Below, in pieces: positions 8,143-15,963 of a stretch of 64,000 nucleotides of DNA (position 1 is its first letter; each line of letters begins with the position of its first letter). Under the pieces are notes generated by a model. That model searched no databases, was not told the origin of the DNA, and worked only from the letters and a program-made list of their open reading frames with translations. The position numbers were made by a program, and so were the translations under genes. The stretch covers positions 5,022,001 to 5,086,000 of the forward strand of contig NZ_CP197246.1 of the NCBI RefSeq assembly GCF_052076145.1. The letters run 5' to 3'. Origin of the DNA: Kitasatospora sp052076145 (GTDB taxonomy: Bacteria > Actinomycetota > Actinomycetes > Streptomycetales > Streptomycetaceae).

Positions 8143-9192
8143 TCAGCCCGCCGCGCGCTCCGCGACCGGGCGCCGACGCAGTGCCGCTTCGCTCAGCACC
8201 GGCGAACGCCAAGCCCCGTCCGGCTGGTAGCAGTTGGTGCCCGGCGGCACGATCTCGTCGATCCGGTCCAGCGCCGCGTCGTCCAGCGCCACCGCAGCGC
8301 CCTTCAGTGCCGAGTCGAGCTGCTCCATCGTGCGCGGCCCGATGATCACCGAGGTGACCGCCGGGTGCGCCGCCGGGAAGGCCAACGCCAGCTCCGGCAG
8401 CGAACAGCCGAGTTGCTCGGCGACCTCGACCAGCTGCTCCACCACCTCCAGCTTGGCGGCGTTCTCCGGGATCGACGGGTCGAAGCGGCCCGGCGTGAGC
8501 GCGGCCCGACCGGTCGTCATATCCGTGGGCAGCCCCTTGCGCTGCTTGCCGGAGAGGAAGCCGGAGGCGAGCGGGCTCCACGTCAGCACTCCCATCCCGT
8601 ACCGCTGAGCCGTCGGCAGCACCGCCGTCTCGACCCCGCGCGCCAGCAGCGAGTACGGCGGCTGCTCGCTCCGGAAGCGCTGGAGACCGCGCCGCTCGGC
8701 CACGTGGTACGCCTCGGCGATCTCCTCGGCGGGGAAGGTCGAGCAGCCGAAGGCGCGGATCTTGCCCTGCTGGACGAGGTCGGTGAGCGCCGAGAGCGTC
8801 TCCTCGATGTCGGTCGTGTGGTCCGGCCGGTGCACCTGGTAGAGGTCGATCCAGTCGGTCTGCAGTCGCCGCAGGCTCTCCTCGACCTCCTTGACGATCC
8901 AGCGCCGCGAGTTGCCGCTGCGGTTGCGGCCCTCGCCCATCCGGAAGTGCACCTTGGTGGCGAGCACCACGTCGTCCCGGCGGCCGAGCAGCGCCTTGCC
9001 GACGATCTCCTCCGACTCACCGCCCGAGTACATGTCGGCCGTGTCGACGAAGTTGACGCCCTGGTCGAGCGCGGAGTGGATGATCCGGGCGCACTCGTCG
9101 TGGTCGGGGTTGCCGACGGCGCCGAACATCATGGTGCCCAGACAGTGGACGCTGACCTCGATGCCGGTGCCGCCGAGGATGCGGTAGCGCAC
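8143..9192 (-). CDS. Aldo/keto reductase
   Basis: A 349-residue NADPH-dependent oxidoreductase with the (beta/alpha)8 AKR fold. The catalytic tetrad is visible as D50 (NFVDTADMY), Y55, K80 (VLATKV) and H121 (YQVHRPD). The cofactor-binding IIGPRTMEQL segment lies near residue 272. The closest recognisable group is the YajO/Tas-like bacterial AKRs that reduce a range of aldehydes; the natural substrate is not readable. The start is preceded by a weak AGGGAG. It lies between pgi (convergent) and the second tRNA-Lys gene (same strand, upstream). Confidence 0.92.
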   Translation of the reverse strand: MRYRILGGTGIEVSVHCLGTMMFGAVGNPDHDECARIIHSALDQGVNFVDTADMYSGGESEEIVGKALLGRRDDVVLATKVHFRMGEGRNRSGNSRRWIVKEVEESLRRLQTDWIDLYQVHRPDHTTDIEETLSALTDLVQQGKIRAFGCSTFPAEEIAEAYHVAERRGLQRFRSEQPPYSLLARGVETAVLPTAQRYGMGVLTWSPLASGFLSGKQRKGLPTDMTTGRAALTPGRFDPSIPENAAKLEVVEQLVEVAEQLGCSLPELALAFPAAHPAVTSVIIGPRTMEQLDSALKGAAVALDDAALDRIDEIVPPGTNCYQPDGAWRSPVLSEAALRRRPVAERAAG

Positions 9193-9293
9193 GGTGCTGC
9201 TCCCTTGCAGGTGGACGGAGGAATGTCTTCGCGCCGCACCCTAGAGCTTGGAGTCCACTCGAAGGCAAGGGGTTTCGGCGGCCCCGGGAAATG

Positions 9294-9329
9294 ACTGTAG
9301 GCCCCTCGCTCTCGCGAAGGGCCTACAGT
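9294..9329 (-). terminator. Terminator of tRNA-Lys copy 2
   Basis: Stem ACTGTAGGCCCCTCGC paired with GCGAAGGGCCTACAGT around TCTC. It is homologous to the hairpin at 3355-3390. One base pair has swapped from A:T to T:A (compensated), and one G-to-A change leaves a mismatch. Confidence 0.85.
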
Positions 9330-9336
9330 CTGTCTG

Positions 9337-9410
9337 TGCGCCGCCAGGGACTCGAACCCCGGACCCGCTGATTAAGAGTCAGCTGCTCTAACCAACTGAG
9401 CTAGCGGCGC
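9337..9410 (-). tRNA. tRNA-Lys (CTT), copy 2
   Basis: Identical over all 74 bases to the tRNA at 3398-3471, with anticodon CTT in loop CTCTTAA, discriminator A and no encoded CCA. It is followed on the minus strand by a related terminator. Two copies of tRNA-Lys-CTT fit the AAG-biased Lys codon use of a GC-rich genome. Confidence 0.97.
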
Positions 9411-9476
9411 CTGCTGACAGAGAAGACTTTAGCAGCGGCTCCGGGCGCAGCCAAAATCGAATACTGCCGAGGGCCG

Positions 9477-10013
9477 TCAGGCCGGCGGGACGGGCTGCTG
9501 TCCGGGGGAGGCCGCCTGCACGCGCGAGGTACGGGACGCCCGGACTGCCGCCCAGAGCACCACCGCGGCGCCCGGCAGCCAGGGCTCCTTGCTGTCCGGC
9601 GCCACGATCCAGCGCCCGGCGCCCTGCCCGGGGGACTCCGGGGCGTCCATCATCCGCTGTACCGGCGGCACCGTCACCGCGTCGCCCCGCCCGTGGCAGA
9701 GCACCGGCGGCACCTCGCGGGCCCACTCCTCCCAGGCGAGCAGCGTCCGCAGCCGGGGCGCGGCGCCGGGTTGGACGAAGAGCAGGGTGCGGCCCCGGTA
9801 GGAGGCGACCGGGCCGCAGCCCGGCCCCGAGGCCCACATCTCGTCCAGCACCCTGCGGCCGAACAGCGACGGCATGCTGATCACGTCGAAGACGCGGCCG
9901 CAGGGCAGGACGGTCGGTGCCCACGGGCGGGACTGCCAGAGGGCGCGCATGCTGCGCGGGTACTCGCTCGCCGACGCCAGCCAGGCCTCCCCGGCGACGG
10001 TGACGTACTCCAC
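9477..10013 (-). CDS. Small actinobacterial protein, possibly a degenerate primase/polymerase-like domain
   Basis: A 178-residue protein. The segment LPCGRVFDVISMPSLFGRRVLDEMWASGPGCGPVA, with WEEWAREVPPVLCHGRGDAVTVPPV further on, resembles short streptomycete proteins commonly labelled bifunctional DNA primase/polymerase N-terminal. I see no convincing DhD catalytic triad, so polymerase activity is doubtful. The GTG start at 10013 was chosen because VTVAGEAWLASASEYP looks like the conserved beginning; the upstream in-frame sequence has atypical composition and overlaps the next gene. It is the last gene of a minus-strand run headed by a nuclease/helicase operon, 163 bases after its neighbour. 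The function is not established. Confidence 0.65.
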   Translation of the reverse strand: MEYVTVAGEAWLASASEYPRSMRALWQSRPWAPTVLPCGRVFDVISMPSLFGRRVLDEMWASGPGCGPVASYRGRTLLFVQPGAAPRLRTLLAWEEWAREVPPVLCHGRGDAVTVPPVQRMMDAPESPGQGAGRWIVAPDSKEPWLPGAAVVLWAAVRASRTSRVQAASPGQQPVPPA

Positions 10014-10176
10014 GGATTGATACGTCCAGATGTCCACGCCCAGCAGATTGGCGCGCGCGGCCCGCCGGTAGGAGCGAAAACCCGGTTTGCCGGACGCGGC
10101 CGGGCCCGGGGGCGTACCCTCCCCACCTGCATATGCCACTGGCGATCGAAAGCCGCAGCGGGCTGCCCGGCGTGGG

Positions 10177-10584
10177 TCAGTGGTCGGGGCTGGTGCGCTG
10201 CTGCCGCAGCAGGCCACGGCCGTGCTCGATCATGCGCAGCGCGTAGTCGGGCGCCCAGTCGGCCCGCTCGGCGAGCTCGGCCGGCGAGAGGGCGTCGAAC
10301 CGGCGCGGGTCGGCCAGTTGCGCGGCGGCGACCGCCTGGAAGTCCGCCGCCCGCTCGGCGGCGGCCCGGAAGGCCAACGTCAGCTCGGTCGAACGGCGCA
10401 GCAGCACCGCCGGGTCGTCGATGGACTCCAGATCGAAGAACCGTTCCGGCTCGGGCGTCTCGGCCTGCGGCTCGAAGAGCAGCTGCGCCGGGCGCAGCCG
10501 CCGCGCGGGAGTGCCAGGGCCCGAGGCGGCCGGTACGGCGGGGCCGCCGCTCTGGTCGGAGAGCTGGGGTTGGCGATCGGGCAT
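10177..10584 (-). CDS. Conserved small helical protein of unknown function
   Basis: A 135-residue acidic protein. Residues 1-40 are disordered (Pro/Gly/Ser). The conserved part starts at ERFFDLESIDDPAVLLRRSTELTLAFRAA. It continues through a helix with FQAVAAAQLADPRRFDALSPAELAERADW and ends in a hydrophilic helix (YALRMIEHGRGLL). I recognise the pattern from actinobacterial hypothetical proteins, but no function is known to me. A strong GGAGGTG ribosome site 7 bases before the ATG at 10584 fixes the start. It lies 188 bases downstream of the SF1 helicase on the same strand and could be part of that operon or have its own promoter in that gap. No catalytic motif is evident. Confidence 0.8.
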   Translation of the reverse strand: MPDRQPQLSDQSGGPAVPAASGPGTPARRLRPAQLLFEPQAETPEPERFFDLESIDDPAVLLRRSTELTLAFRAAAERAADFQAVAAAQLADPRRFDALSPAELAERADWAPDYALRMIEHGRGLLRQQRTSPDH

Positions 10585-10772
10585 GGGTGGGCACCTCCGG
10601 TGTGGTGGCTGGTGGGGCCGCCACGGGGGACCGGGCAGCACAACTGGGCCGCCGTCCATTGTTGCGCGGCGACATCCGGTAACGGAACGGTGCGCGTGCG
10701 AGCGCTATTCCCGCCCCGTGCGCCCCTCCCCACATCTGTGCACCGGGCCGACCCCAGGAGGGAGCAGCCGGC

Positions 10773-12116
10773 TCAGAGCCGGACGCGGTGCTGCGCAAGA
10801 TGCGCCAGCACGGCGTGGTTGGCCTCCCAGCCGTCGGGGAACTTGACCGTGACCCCGAGCGAGACCGGCTCCGCCGCCGGGTGGTCGGCCAGCAGCTCGG
10901 CGATGCCGGCACGGGCGACGACGATGCAGGCGTGCCGGTGCCGCGAGGCGAGCACGCAGAGCCGGCCCGTCTCCAGGTGGAAGGCGGTGGCGTCCGGCCG
11001 CCCGGAGAGCGGGTGCAGCACGACCGTCACGTCGTACTCCCGCCCCTGGAGGCGGTTGGCGGTGTCCACCGTCACGGCGGGCCCGGCCGTCTCGTCGACC
11101 GGCACGCCGAGCGCCGCCAGCGCGGCCCGGACGGCTGCCGCCTGGTCGCGATGCGCAGTCCCGACGGCGATCCGCCCGGGAGTGAGCGGGGCCTCGCCGA
11201 GCTCCGAGTGCGCCGTCAGCCCGCGCTCCAGCAGTCGGCGGACGGTCTCCGCCACGGCGGCCACCGCCTGCGGGTCCGTCCGCACGGTGTGCCGGGCCGG
11301 CATCTCCAGCAGGGCCCAGCCGTGCTCGGCCGCCACGTCGATCGCCGCGTCCACGGCCGAACCGTCCGCCCGGACGCCCGCCTCCAACCGACGCTCACCC
11401 GGCCCGGTGCCCGAACGGAACGGCGTGTACGGATAGAAGGCGTCCGAGATCAACTGCGCGGCCGAGTGCGGCAGCCGCCAGGAGACCGGCAGCCGGTGCG
11501 GCCGGATTTCGGGGTTGTGCGCCAGCAGCGTCACGACCGCACTGCTGGACGGGTCGTAGCTGAGCCCCGCCCACTGCTCGGTACCGACCACTGTGAACGG
11601 GTCGAGCTGCCCCGGGTCACCGACGAACAGCGCCCGCTCGAACAGCCGCGCCACGGCGAGCAGCGCGTCCGAACGCATCTGGTAGGCCTCGTCCACGATC
11701 GCGTGCCGCCACGGCGCCTCGGTCTTCACCCACTGCCACTTCGCGGCGGTCGACACCACCACGTCCTGCTCCATCAGCTCGGCGACCTTCGCCGAGGCGG
11801 TCACGTGCTCGTGCCGCAGCGCCTCGGCGGCCGGGCGCGACTCGCTCGCGTGCAGACGGCCGATCCGTAGCTCCGGGCCCTTCTCGGCCAGCCGGTCGAC
11901 CAGGTCGTCCACCTGGCTGTTGGTCTGCGCGATGATCATCAGCCGCTCACCCGCCGCCGCCAACTCCCTCGCCGCCCGCACCACCAGCGTCGACTTGCCC
12001 GCACCCGGCGGGGAGTCGACCACCACCCCGCGCGGGCTGCCGGGCGCGGGCCGGGAGACCGCGGCCAGGATCTCGGCCACCGCGGCGTCGGCGGCGGCCC
12101 CGGGCGTGCTGTTCAT
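10773..12116 (-). CDS. SF1 (Dna2/Upf1-like) helicase or AAA ATPase
   Basis: A 447-residue ATPase with superfamily 1 helicase motifs in order: Walker A SPPGAGKST (35-43), motif Ia around MIIAQTNSQVDDLV (60-73), Walker B AIVDEAYQM (139-147, DE at 142-143), and motif III FVGDPGQLDP (164-173). In the second RecA-like half there are VDTANRLQGREYDVTVV (motif V-like) and RLCVLASRHRHACIVV (motif VI-like, arginine finger region). It lacks the accessory 1B barrel and zinc domains usual for Dna2/Upf1, so it is a compact core. It is 4 bases downstream of the preceding gene and therefore co-translated with it. That gene in turn overlaps a RecB-family Fe-S nuclease gene. Inference: the motor subunit of a multi-gene helicase-nuclease. 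Confidence 0.85.
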   Translation of the reverse strand: MNSTPGAAADAAVAEILAAVSRPAPGSPRGVVVDSPPGAGKSTLVVRAARELAAAGERLMIIAQTNSQVDDLVDRLAEKGPELRIGRLHASESRPAAEALRHEHVTASAKVAELMEQDVVVSTAAKWQWVKTEAPWRHAIVDEAYQMRSDALLAVARLFERALFVGDPGQLDPFTVVGTEQWAGLSYDPSSSAVVTLLAHNPEIRPHRLPVSWRLPHSAAQLISDAFYPYTPFRSGTGPGERRLEAGVRADGSAVDAAIDVAAEHGWALLEMPARHTVRTDPQAVAAVAETVRRLLERGLTAHSELGEAPLTPGRIAVGTAHRDQAAAVRAALAALGVPVDETAGPAVTVDTANRLQGREYDVTVVLHPLSGRPDATAFHLETGRLCVLASRHRHACIVVARAGIAELLADHPAAEPVSLGVTVKFPDGWEANHAVLAHLAQHRVRL

Positions 12117-12120
12117 CCCG

Positions 12121-13806
12121 CTACTCCCACTCTTCGGCGCTGGCGCTGGCGCTGGCGCTGGCGTTGGCGGCGGCGCCGTTGCCGGTGGCCGGCGCGGCCG
12201 ACCCCGGCGGGCCGCCGTGCGTCCACGGGGTGTCGTCCGGCTCGGGCAGCGGCGCCGACTGGCGCGGCGTCAGCTCGAACAGCGTGAACGTCACCACCTC
12301 ACCCGGCTCCGGCAGACTCCCCGGCTCCGGCTCCTTCTTCCGGCCCATCCCGGACACCACCCGCACCGTCACCGTCCCCGCGCCCTGATCGGCCCCCACG
12401 ACCACGGCCCGCTGCGCCGCCGGGCCACCGGCCCGGTGCACCTCCCGCCCGGCGTCGGCGTGCGGCCGGTCGGTGGTGCGGACGGTCACCAGCGGGCGGG
12501 GCTTCGGCGAGCGCCCGGAGGTGTCGTACGCGGGCGTCACCTCCGTCACCACGCCGCTGAACGCCTCCCCGGCGAGCCGGCGCTCCGCCATCGCCAGGGG
12601 ATCGTCCAGCGCCTCCTGGACCTCCACCCGGGCCTGCTCCCGCTCACGCTGAGCGAGCTTTCGGGCGGCCGTCACCGCGTCGTCCTGCTTCGGCTGCGGC
12701 GGCTCCCCGGCCGCCAGCCGGTCCCGGTGGCCGGTGTACGACCAGCGGTCGCTCTCCCAGCGCTCGGCCAGGTGCGCGGCGGGCGGCAGCGCGCGCAGCA
12801 GGTCGATCCCGCGCCAGACGTCGTGCCAGGTCGGCAGCAGCACCCGCTCCAGCACGTCGTGCAGCTGCTCGGCCGCCAGCTTGAGCACGCGCACCTCGTG
12901 CTCGGGGCCTGTGTCGGTGCCCGCTCGGGTGGCCGTGTCGGTGCCCGTGCGGGCGGTCGCGTGGGTGCCTGTCCGGGCGGTCGCGTCGTGCAGCGCGGCG
13001 AGCGCGGCGTCGTGCCGGGTGATCGCCGGGGCGAGCACCAGCTCGTCGAAGCGCGGATCGGTGACCGGCCCGGCCGGCGGGTGGGTGAGCTGCCCGTACG
13101 CGTCCCGCTCCGTCTCCGCCCGCTCGGCCGTCCCGGCGCCCGTCAGCCCCGGCGCCGGGTGGTGCCAGCCGAGCTGCGCGCCGAGATGCTGGTCCTCCAG
13201 ATGGCTCTGCCCCGTCGCCCAGTGCCGGGCCAGCAGCCCGGTCATCGGCAGCAGCAGACTGGAGCCCGGCACCTGCGCGCGCTCGGTCAGATGCGTCAAC
13301 CACCGCCCCAGCAACGGCACCTGCGTCGGCGCGGGGTAGAGACCCGGGTCGGCGTCCGCCACCGTACGGCGGAACCGGGTGGACCGCCCGAGCAGGGACA
13401 GATGCCGGATCGATCCCGTGTTCGGCACGATCAACTGCGGTGCGTCCAAACAGAGTTCGCGGAACACCTGAGTCTTCTCGCCCGTCTCCGGGTCCTTCTC
13501 CGAAGCCTCGATCTGCTCGACGTCCGCACCGAACTGCTCCAGATACGGCAGCAGTTCGGCCGCGAAGCGGGCCAGGAAGTCGAACCGCTGCGCCCGGTTC
13601 AGCGGCTGCGGCACCAGGTGCAGCCGAGGAGCCTCCCGCTCGGTGCCGAGCAGCACGGCGAGCGGAGCCCCCGCCTCACCGGCCGCCGCCAGCGGCACGA
13701 CCACCATCGGCCGCTCGGCCAGATGCCGGTGCCGTACGGTCGCCAGCGGCTCGGCCCGCCCACTGCGGACGGCCTCCAGCCGGGCCAGGGTGCTGAGCAG
13801 GCTCAT
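12121..13806 (-). CDS. Conserved actinobacterial protein linking nuclease and helicase
   Basis: A 561-residue protein I cannot assign to a named family. The N-terminal half is rich in hydrophobic strands and helices (LARFAAELLPYLEQF, APQLIVPNTGSIRHLSLLGR). There is a low-complexity tract of Thr/Gly/Ala repeats (TARTGTHATARTGTDTATRAGTDTG) near residue 280, then a helical stretch. The C-terminal 130 residues are beta-rich (FSGVVTEVTP, RPLVTVRTTD, AVVVGADQGAGTVTVRVV, GEVVTFTLFEL), compatible with an OB-like barrel. It ends in an (AS)n tail. The start overlaps the nuclease stop (ATGA) and the stop is 4 bases before the helicase ATG, so the three genes are almost certainly made together. The idea that it supplies the barrel missing from the helicase is inference. 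Confidence 0.75.
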   Translation of the reverse strand: MSLLSTLARLEAVRSGRAEPLATVRHRHLAERPMVVVPLAAAGEAGAPLAVLLGTEREAPRLHLVPQPLNRAQRFDFLARFAAELLPYLEQFGADVEQIEASEKDPETGEKTQVFRELCLDAPQLIVPNTGSIRHLSLLGRSTRFRRTVADADPGLYPAPTQVPLLGRWLTHLTERAQVPGSSLLLPMTGLLARHWATGQSHLEDQHLGAQLGWHHPAPGLTGAGTAERAETERDAYGQLTHPPAGPVTDPRFDELVLAPAITRHDAALAALHDATARTGTHATARTGTDTATRAGTDTGPEHEVRVLKLAAEQLHDVLERVLLPTWHDVWRGIDLLRALPPAAHLAERWESDRWSYTGHRDRLAAGEPPQPKQDDAVTAARKLAQREREQARVEVQEALDDPLAMAERRLAGEAFSGVVTEVTPAYDTSGRSPKPRPLVTVRTTDRPHADAGREVHRAGGPAAQRAVVVGADQGAGTVTVRVVSGMGRKKEPEPGSLPEPGEVVTFTLFELTPRQSAPLPEPDDTPWTHGGPPGSAAPATGNGAAANASASASASAEEWE

Positions 13807-15062
13807 CCGGCGGCCCGCCCGAACGCCTGATGCCCGACTGCCTCGTGCCCGAGCGCCTGATGGCCGACTGCCTCATGCCCGAGCGCCTCGCGTCGGAGGG
13901 CCGCTGCGTACGCCAGCCGCTCGGCGGCCTCGTCCTCGACCGTGGTCTCCTGCGAGGTGCTGCCCGCTGCTGCCGCCAGCGCCTCGGTGACCGTACGGAT
14001 GCTGCCCAACTCCCCCCGCACGCCCGGACCGAGCTGCTCGACGGAGTCGCCGCAACGGGCCTGGGCCCGGCAGTGGAAGCCGAGCTCACACGTCGACAGG
14101 CAGTCCGGCCGGTACGCGGCGGGCACCGACTCGACGGCCTCGGCCAGCTCGTCGGCGGGCCTGGTCGGGCTGCCGGCGGCGTCGGGCGCGAGATCGAAGG
14201 TCGTCCCCGCCGGGAGGGCGCCGAGCAGCTCGTCGACCCGCGTCATCAGCGAGAGCTGGCGGCGGGTCGTGGCCAGCTCACGGCGGACGTCCACAGCCGC
14301 CGCAGTCGGGCGGTTGCTGAAGTCCTTCGGGCAGACCAGCAGCACGCTCAGCTCGGGGCTGCCGGGCAGCTCGGCGACCGCGTACGGCGACAGCTCCACC
14401 GGCCGGCCCGCCAGCGCGGCGGCCGTCTCCTGGAGCGCCAGCACGTAGACGGCGGCCTGCCGGGCGGCGGCGCCGACCTTGGCCGGGTCGGCCGAGCCGT
14501 CCAGGATCGGGAACGACTTGATCTCCACCACCGTGCAGCGGCCGCCGTGCACCACCACGGCATCCGGCTCCAGATAGGCCGGACTCCCGGCGACGTCGAG
14601 CCGCAGCATCGGGTGGTCCAGCAGCGTCCAGCCGTCCGGATCGGCGGCCGCCTCGGCCAGCACCTGCCTGGTCCGCTCCGCCCGAGCAGCGGGGCCCGAC
14701 CGGTGCAGGAGATCGGGCACGGCGAGCGGAGCGTCCGCCGCGCCGTCGGCAGGAATGCCCAGCCGACGGCGCAGCGGCTCCAGCAGCGCGGCGTAGCCGT
14801 TCTCCTTCAACCGGAACTCGAAGACGTTCCCACGGGCGATCGCGAACGGCGACTGACCGAAGGGTGCCGGGCGGCCGAGCCGCTGCGCGACGGCGGCCTT
14901 GTCGACCCCGGCGGCATCGAGGACGGCCCGGCGACGGCAACCGGGATTGGCGGCAAGAGCGGCGAGGGCACGGGCGTCGAGACTGCGCTGCGGCGCCGGG
15001 CCGCGCAGTTCGGCGAGCCGCTGCGGCAGCGGCCGGGCCTGCCCGAGGTGCGAGACGTTCAT
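13803..15062 (-). CDS. RecB-family PD-(D/E)XK nuclease with Fe-S cysteine cluster (Cas4/AddB/Dna2-like)
   Basis: A 419-residue protein with a complete RecB-nuclease signature: D167 in YLEPDAVVV, E180-I-K182 in TVVEIKSF, and Q202xxxY206 in RQAAVYVL. A GNVFEF segment near 78-83 occupies the motif I position. One cysteine precedes the core (C42, NPGCRRRAVLD) and three or four follow it (C321, C325, C331 and C337 in CLSTCELGFHCRAQARC). This is the one-plus-three spacing of 4Fe-4S nucleases such as Cas4, AddB and Dna2. The tail (391-416) is five pentapeptide repeats of the type EALGH/EAVGH/QALGH. The ATG at 15062 is preferred because homology-like sequence begins soon after it; the ribosome site is weak. 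First gene of the putative helicase-nuclease operon. Confidence 0.82.
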   Translation of the reverse strand: MNVSHLGQARPLPQRLAELRGPAPQRSLDARALAALAANPGCRRRAVLDAAGVDKAAVAQRLGRPAPFGQSPFAIARGNVFEFRLKENGYAALLEPLRRRLGIPADGAADAPLAVPDLLHRSGPAARAERTRQVLAEAAADPDGWTLLDHPMLRLDVAGSPAYLEPDAVVVHGGRCTVVEIKSFPILDGSADPAKVGAAARQAAVYVLALQETAAALAGRPVELSPYAVAELPGSPELSVLLVCPKDFSNRPTAAAVDVRRELATTRRQLSLMTRVDELLGALPAGTTFDLAPDAAGSPTRPADELAEAVESVPAAYRPDCLSTCELGFHCRAQARCGDSVEQLGPGVRGELGSIRTVTEALAAAAGSTSQETTVEDEAAERLAYAAALRREALGHEAVGHQALGHEAVGHQAFGRAAG

Positions 15063-15273
15063 GGTGCGGCCCAGTGTCGCATCCGGCACCGACAACCGGG
15101 GGCGTTCGCCGCAGGGAGCGCACACCGACGGGGCCAGGGGTGCGGGCGCCGACTGCGGCGAGTTTCCCGGCGGCAGCGCCGGAGGGGCCGGTGGTGGGGG
15201 ATCATGGGGGCGGCACTCAATGGTGAGCCCGCCGCCTCTGGCCACCCGCCACCCCAGTTGCGAGGAGTCCCTC

Positions 15274-15918
15274 ATGCCCGCCCGCATCGTGCTCGTCCGA
15301 CACGGCGAGACCGACTGGTCGGCCTCCGGCCGCCACACCGGCCGCACCGACATCCCGCTCACCGACGACGGCCGGGCGATGGCCCGCGCCCTCGGTGCCC
15401 GGCTCGCGAAGGCGCCCTGGCAGGGCCTGCCCGACGCCATCGTCTACACCAGCCCGCTCTCGCGCGCCAAGGAGACCTGCGAGCTCGCCGGCTTCGGTGA
15501 CCGCGCCGTCGAGCGGACCGAACTGCTGGAGTGGGACTACGGCCAGTACGAGGGCCGCACCGGCGCGGACATCCGTGCCACCGACCACCCGGGCTGGCTG
15601 ATCTGGCGCGACGGCGTGCCCGGCGGGGAGAAGCTCGCCGAGGTCGCCGCCCGCATCGACGGCTTCCTCGCCGAGCTCAACGCCGACCATGGCACGCCGC
15701 ACCCCGACACCACCACCATGCACGGCGCCGACCGCGACGTGGTGCTCTTCGCCCACGGCCACCTGTTGCGCATCCTGACGGCCCGTTGGCTCGGCCTGCC
15801 GCCCGAGTACGCCCAGCGCTTCAAGCTCGGCACGGCGGCACTCTCCGTCCTCTCCTGGGAGTACGGCCTGCCCGCCGTCGAGATCTGGAACGACCACAGC
15901 CACCTCCAGAACGGCTGA
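15274..15918 (+). CDS. Histidine phosphatase / phosphoglycerate mutase-like protein
   Basis: A 214-residue cytosolic phosphatase of the histidine phosphatase superfamily. The catalytic RHG box is at residues 9-11 (IVLVRHGETDWS). The conserved arginine is in YTSPLSRAKETCELAG, an acidic residue is in LLEWDYGQYEGRTG, and the second catalytic His is in VVLFAHGHLLRILTARWLG. These are the usual features of the cofactor-dependent PGM-like/acid phosphatase group. The substrate (sugar phosphate, cobalamin precursor or other) cannot be decided. GAGGAG lies about 8 bases before the ATG. It is divergent from the nuclease operon, and its 5' flank overlaps that operon's promoter region. Confidence 0.9.
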   Translation: MPARIVLVRHGETDWSASGRHTGRTDIPLTDDGRAMARALGARLAKAPWQGLPDAIVYTSPLSRAKETCELAGFGDRAVERTELLEWDYGQYEGRTGADIRATDHPGWLIWRDGVPGGEKLAEVAARIDGFLAELNADHGTPHPDTTTMHGADRDVVLFAHGHLLRILTARWLGLPPEYAQRFKLGTAALSVLSWEYGLPAVEIWNDHSHLQNG

Positions 15919-15963
15919 CTCCACCGAGCGGTGCCCCACGGGCGGGCCCTGCCGGCGGGCCGG

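Noticed and set aside
3398..9410. Genomic island bounded by the two tRNA-Lys genes
   Set aside because: The genes between are housekeeping or ordinary (pgi, antiporter, reductases) with no integrase, and both tRNA copies are complete with their own terminators.
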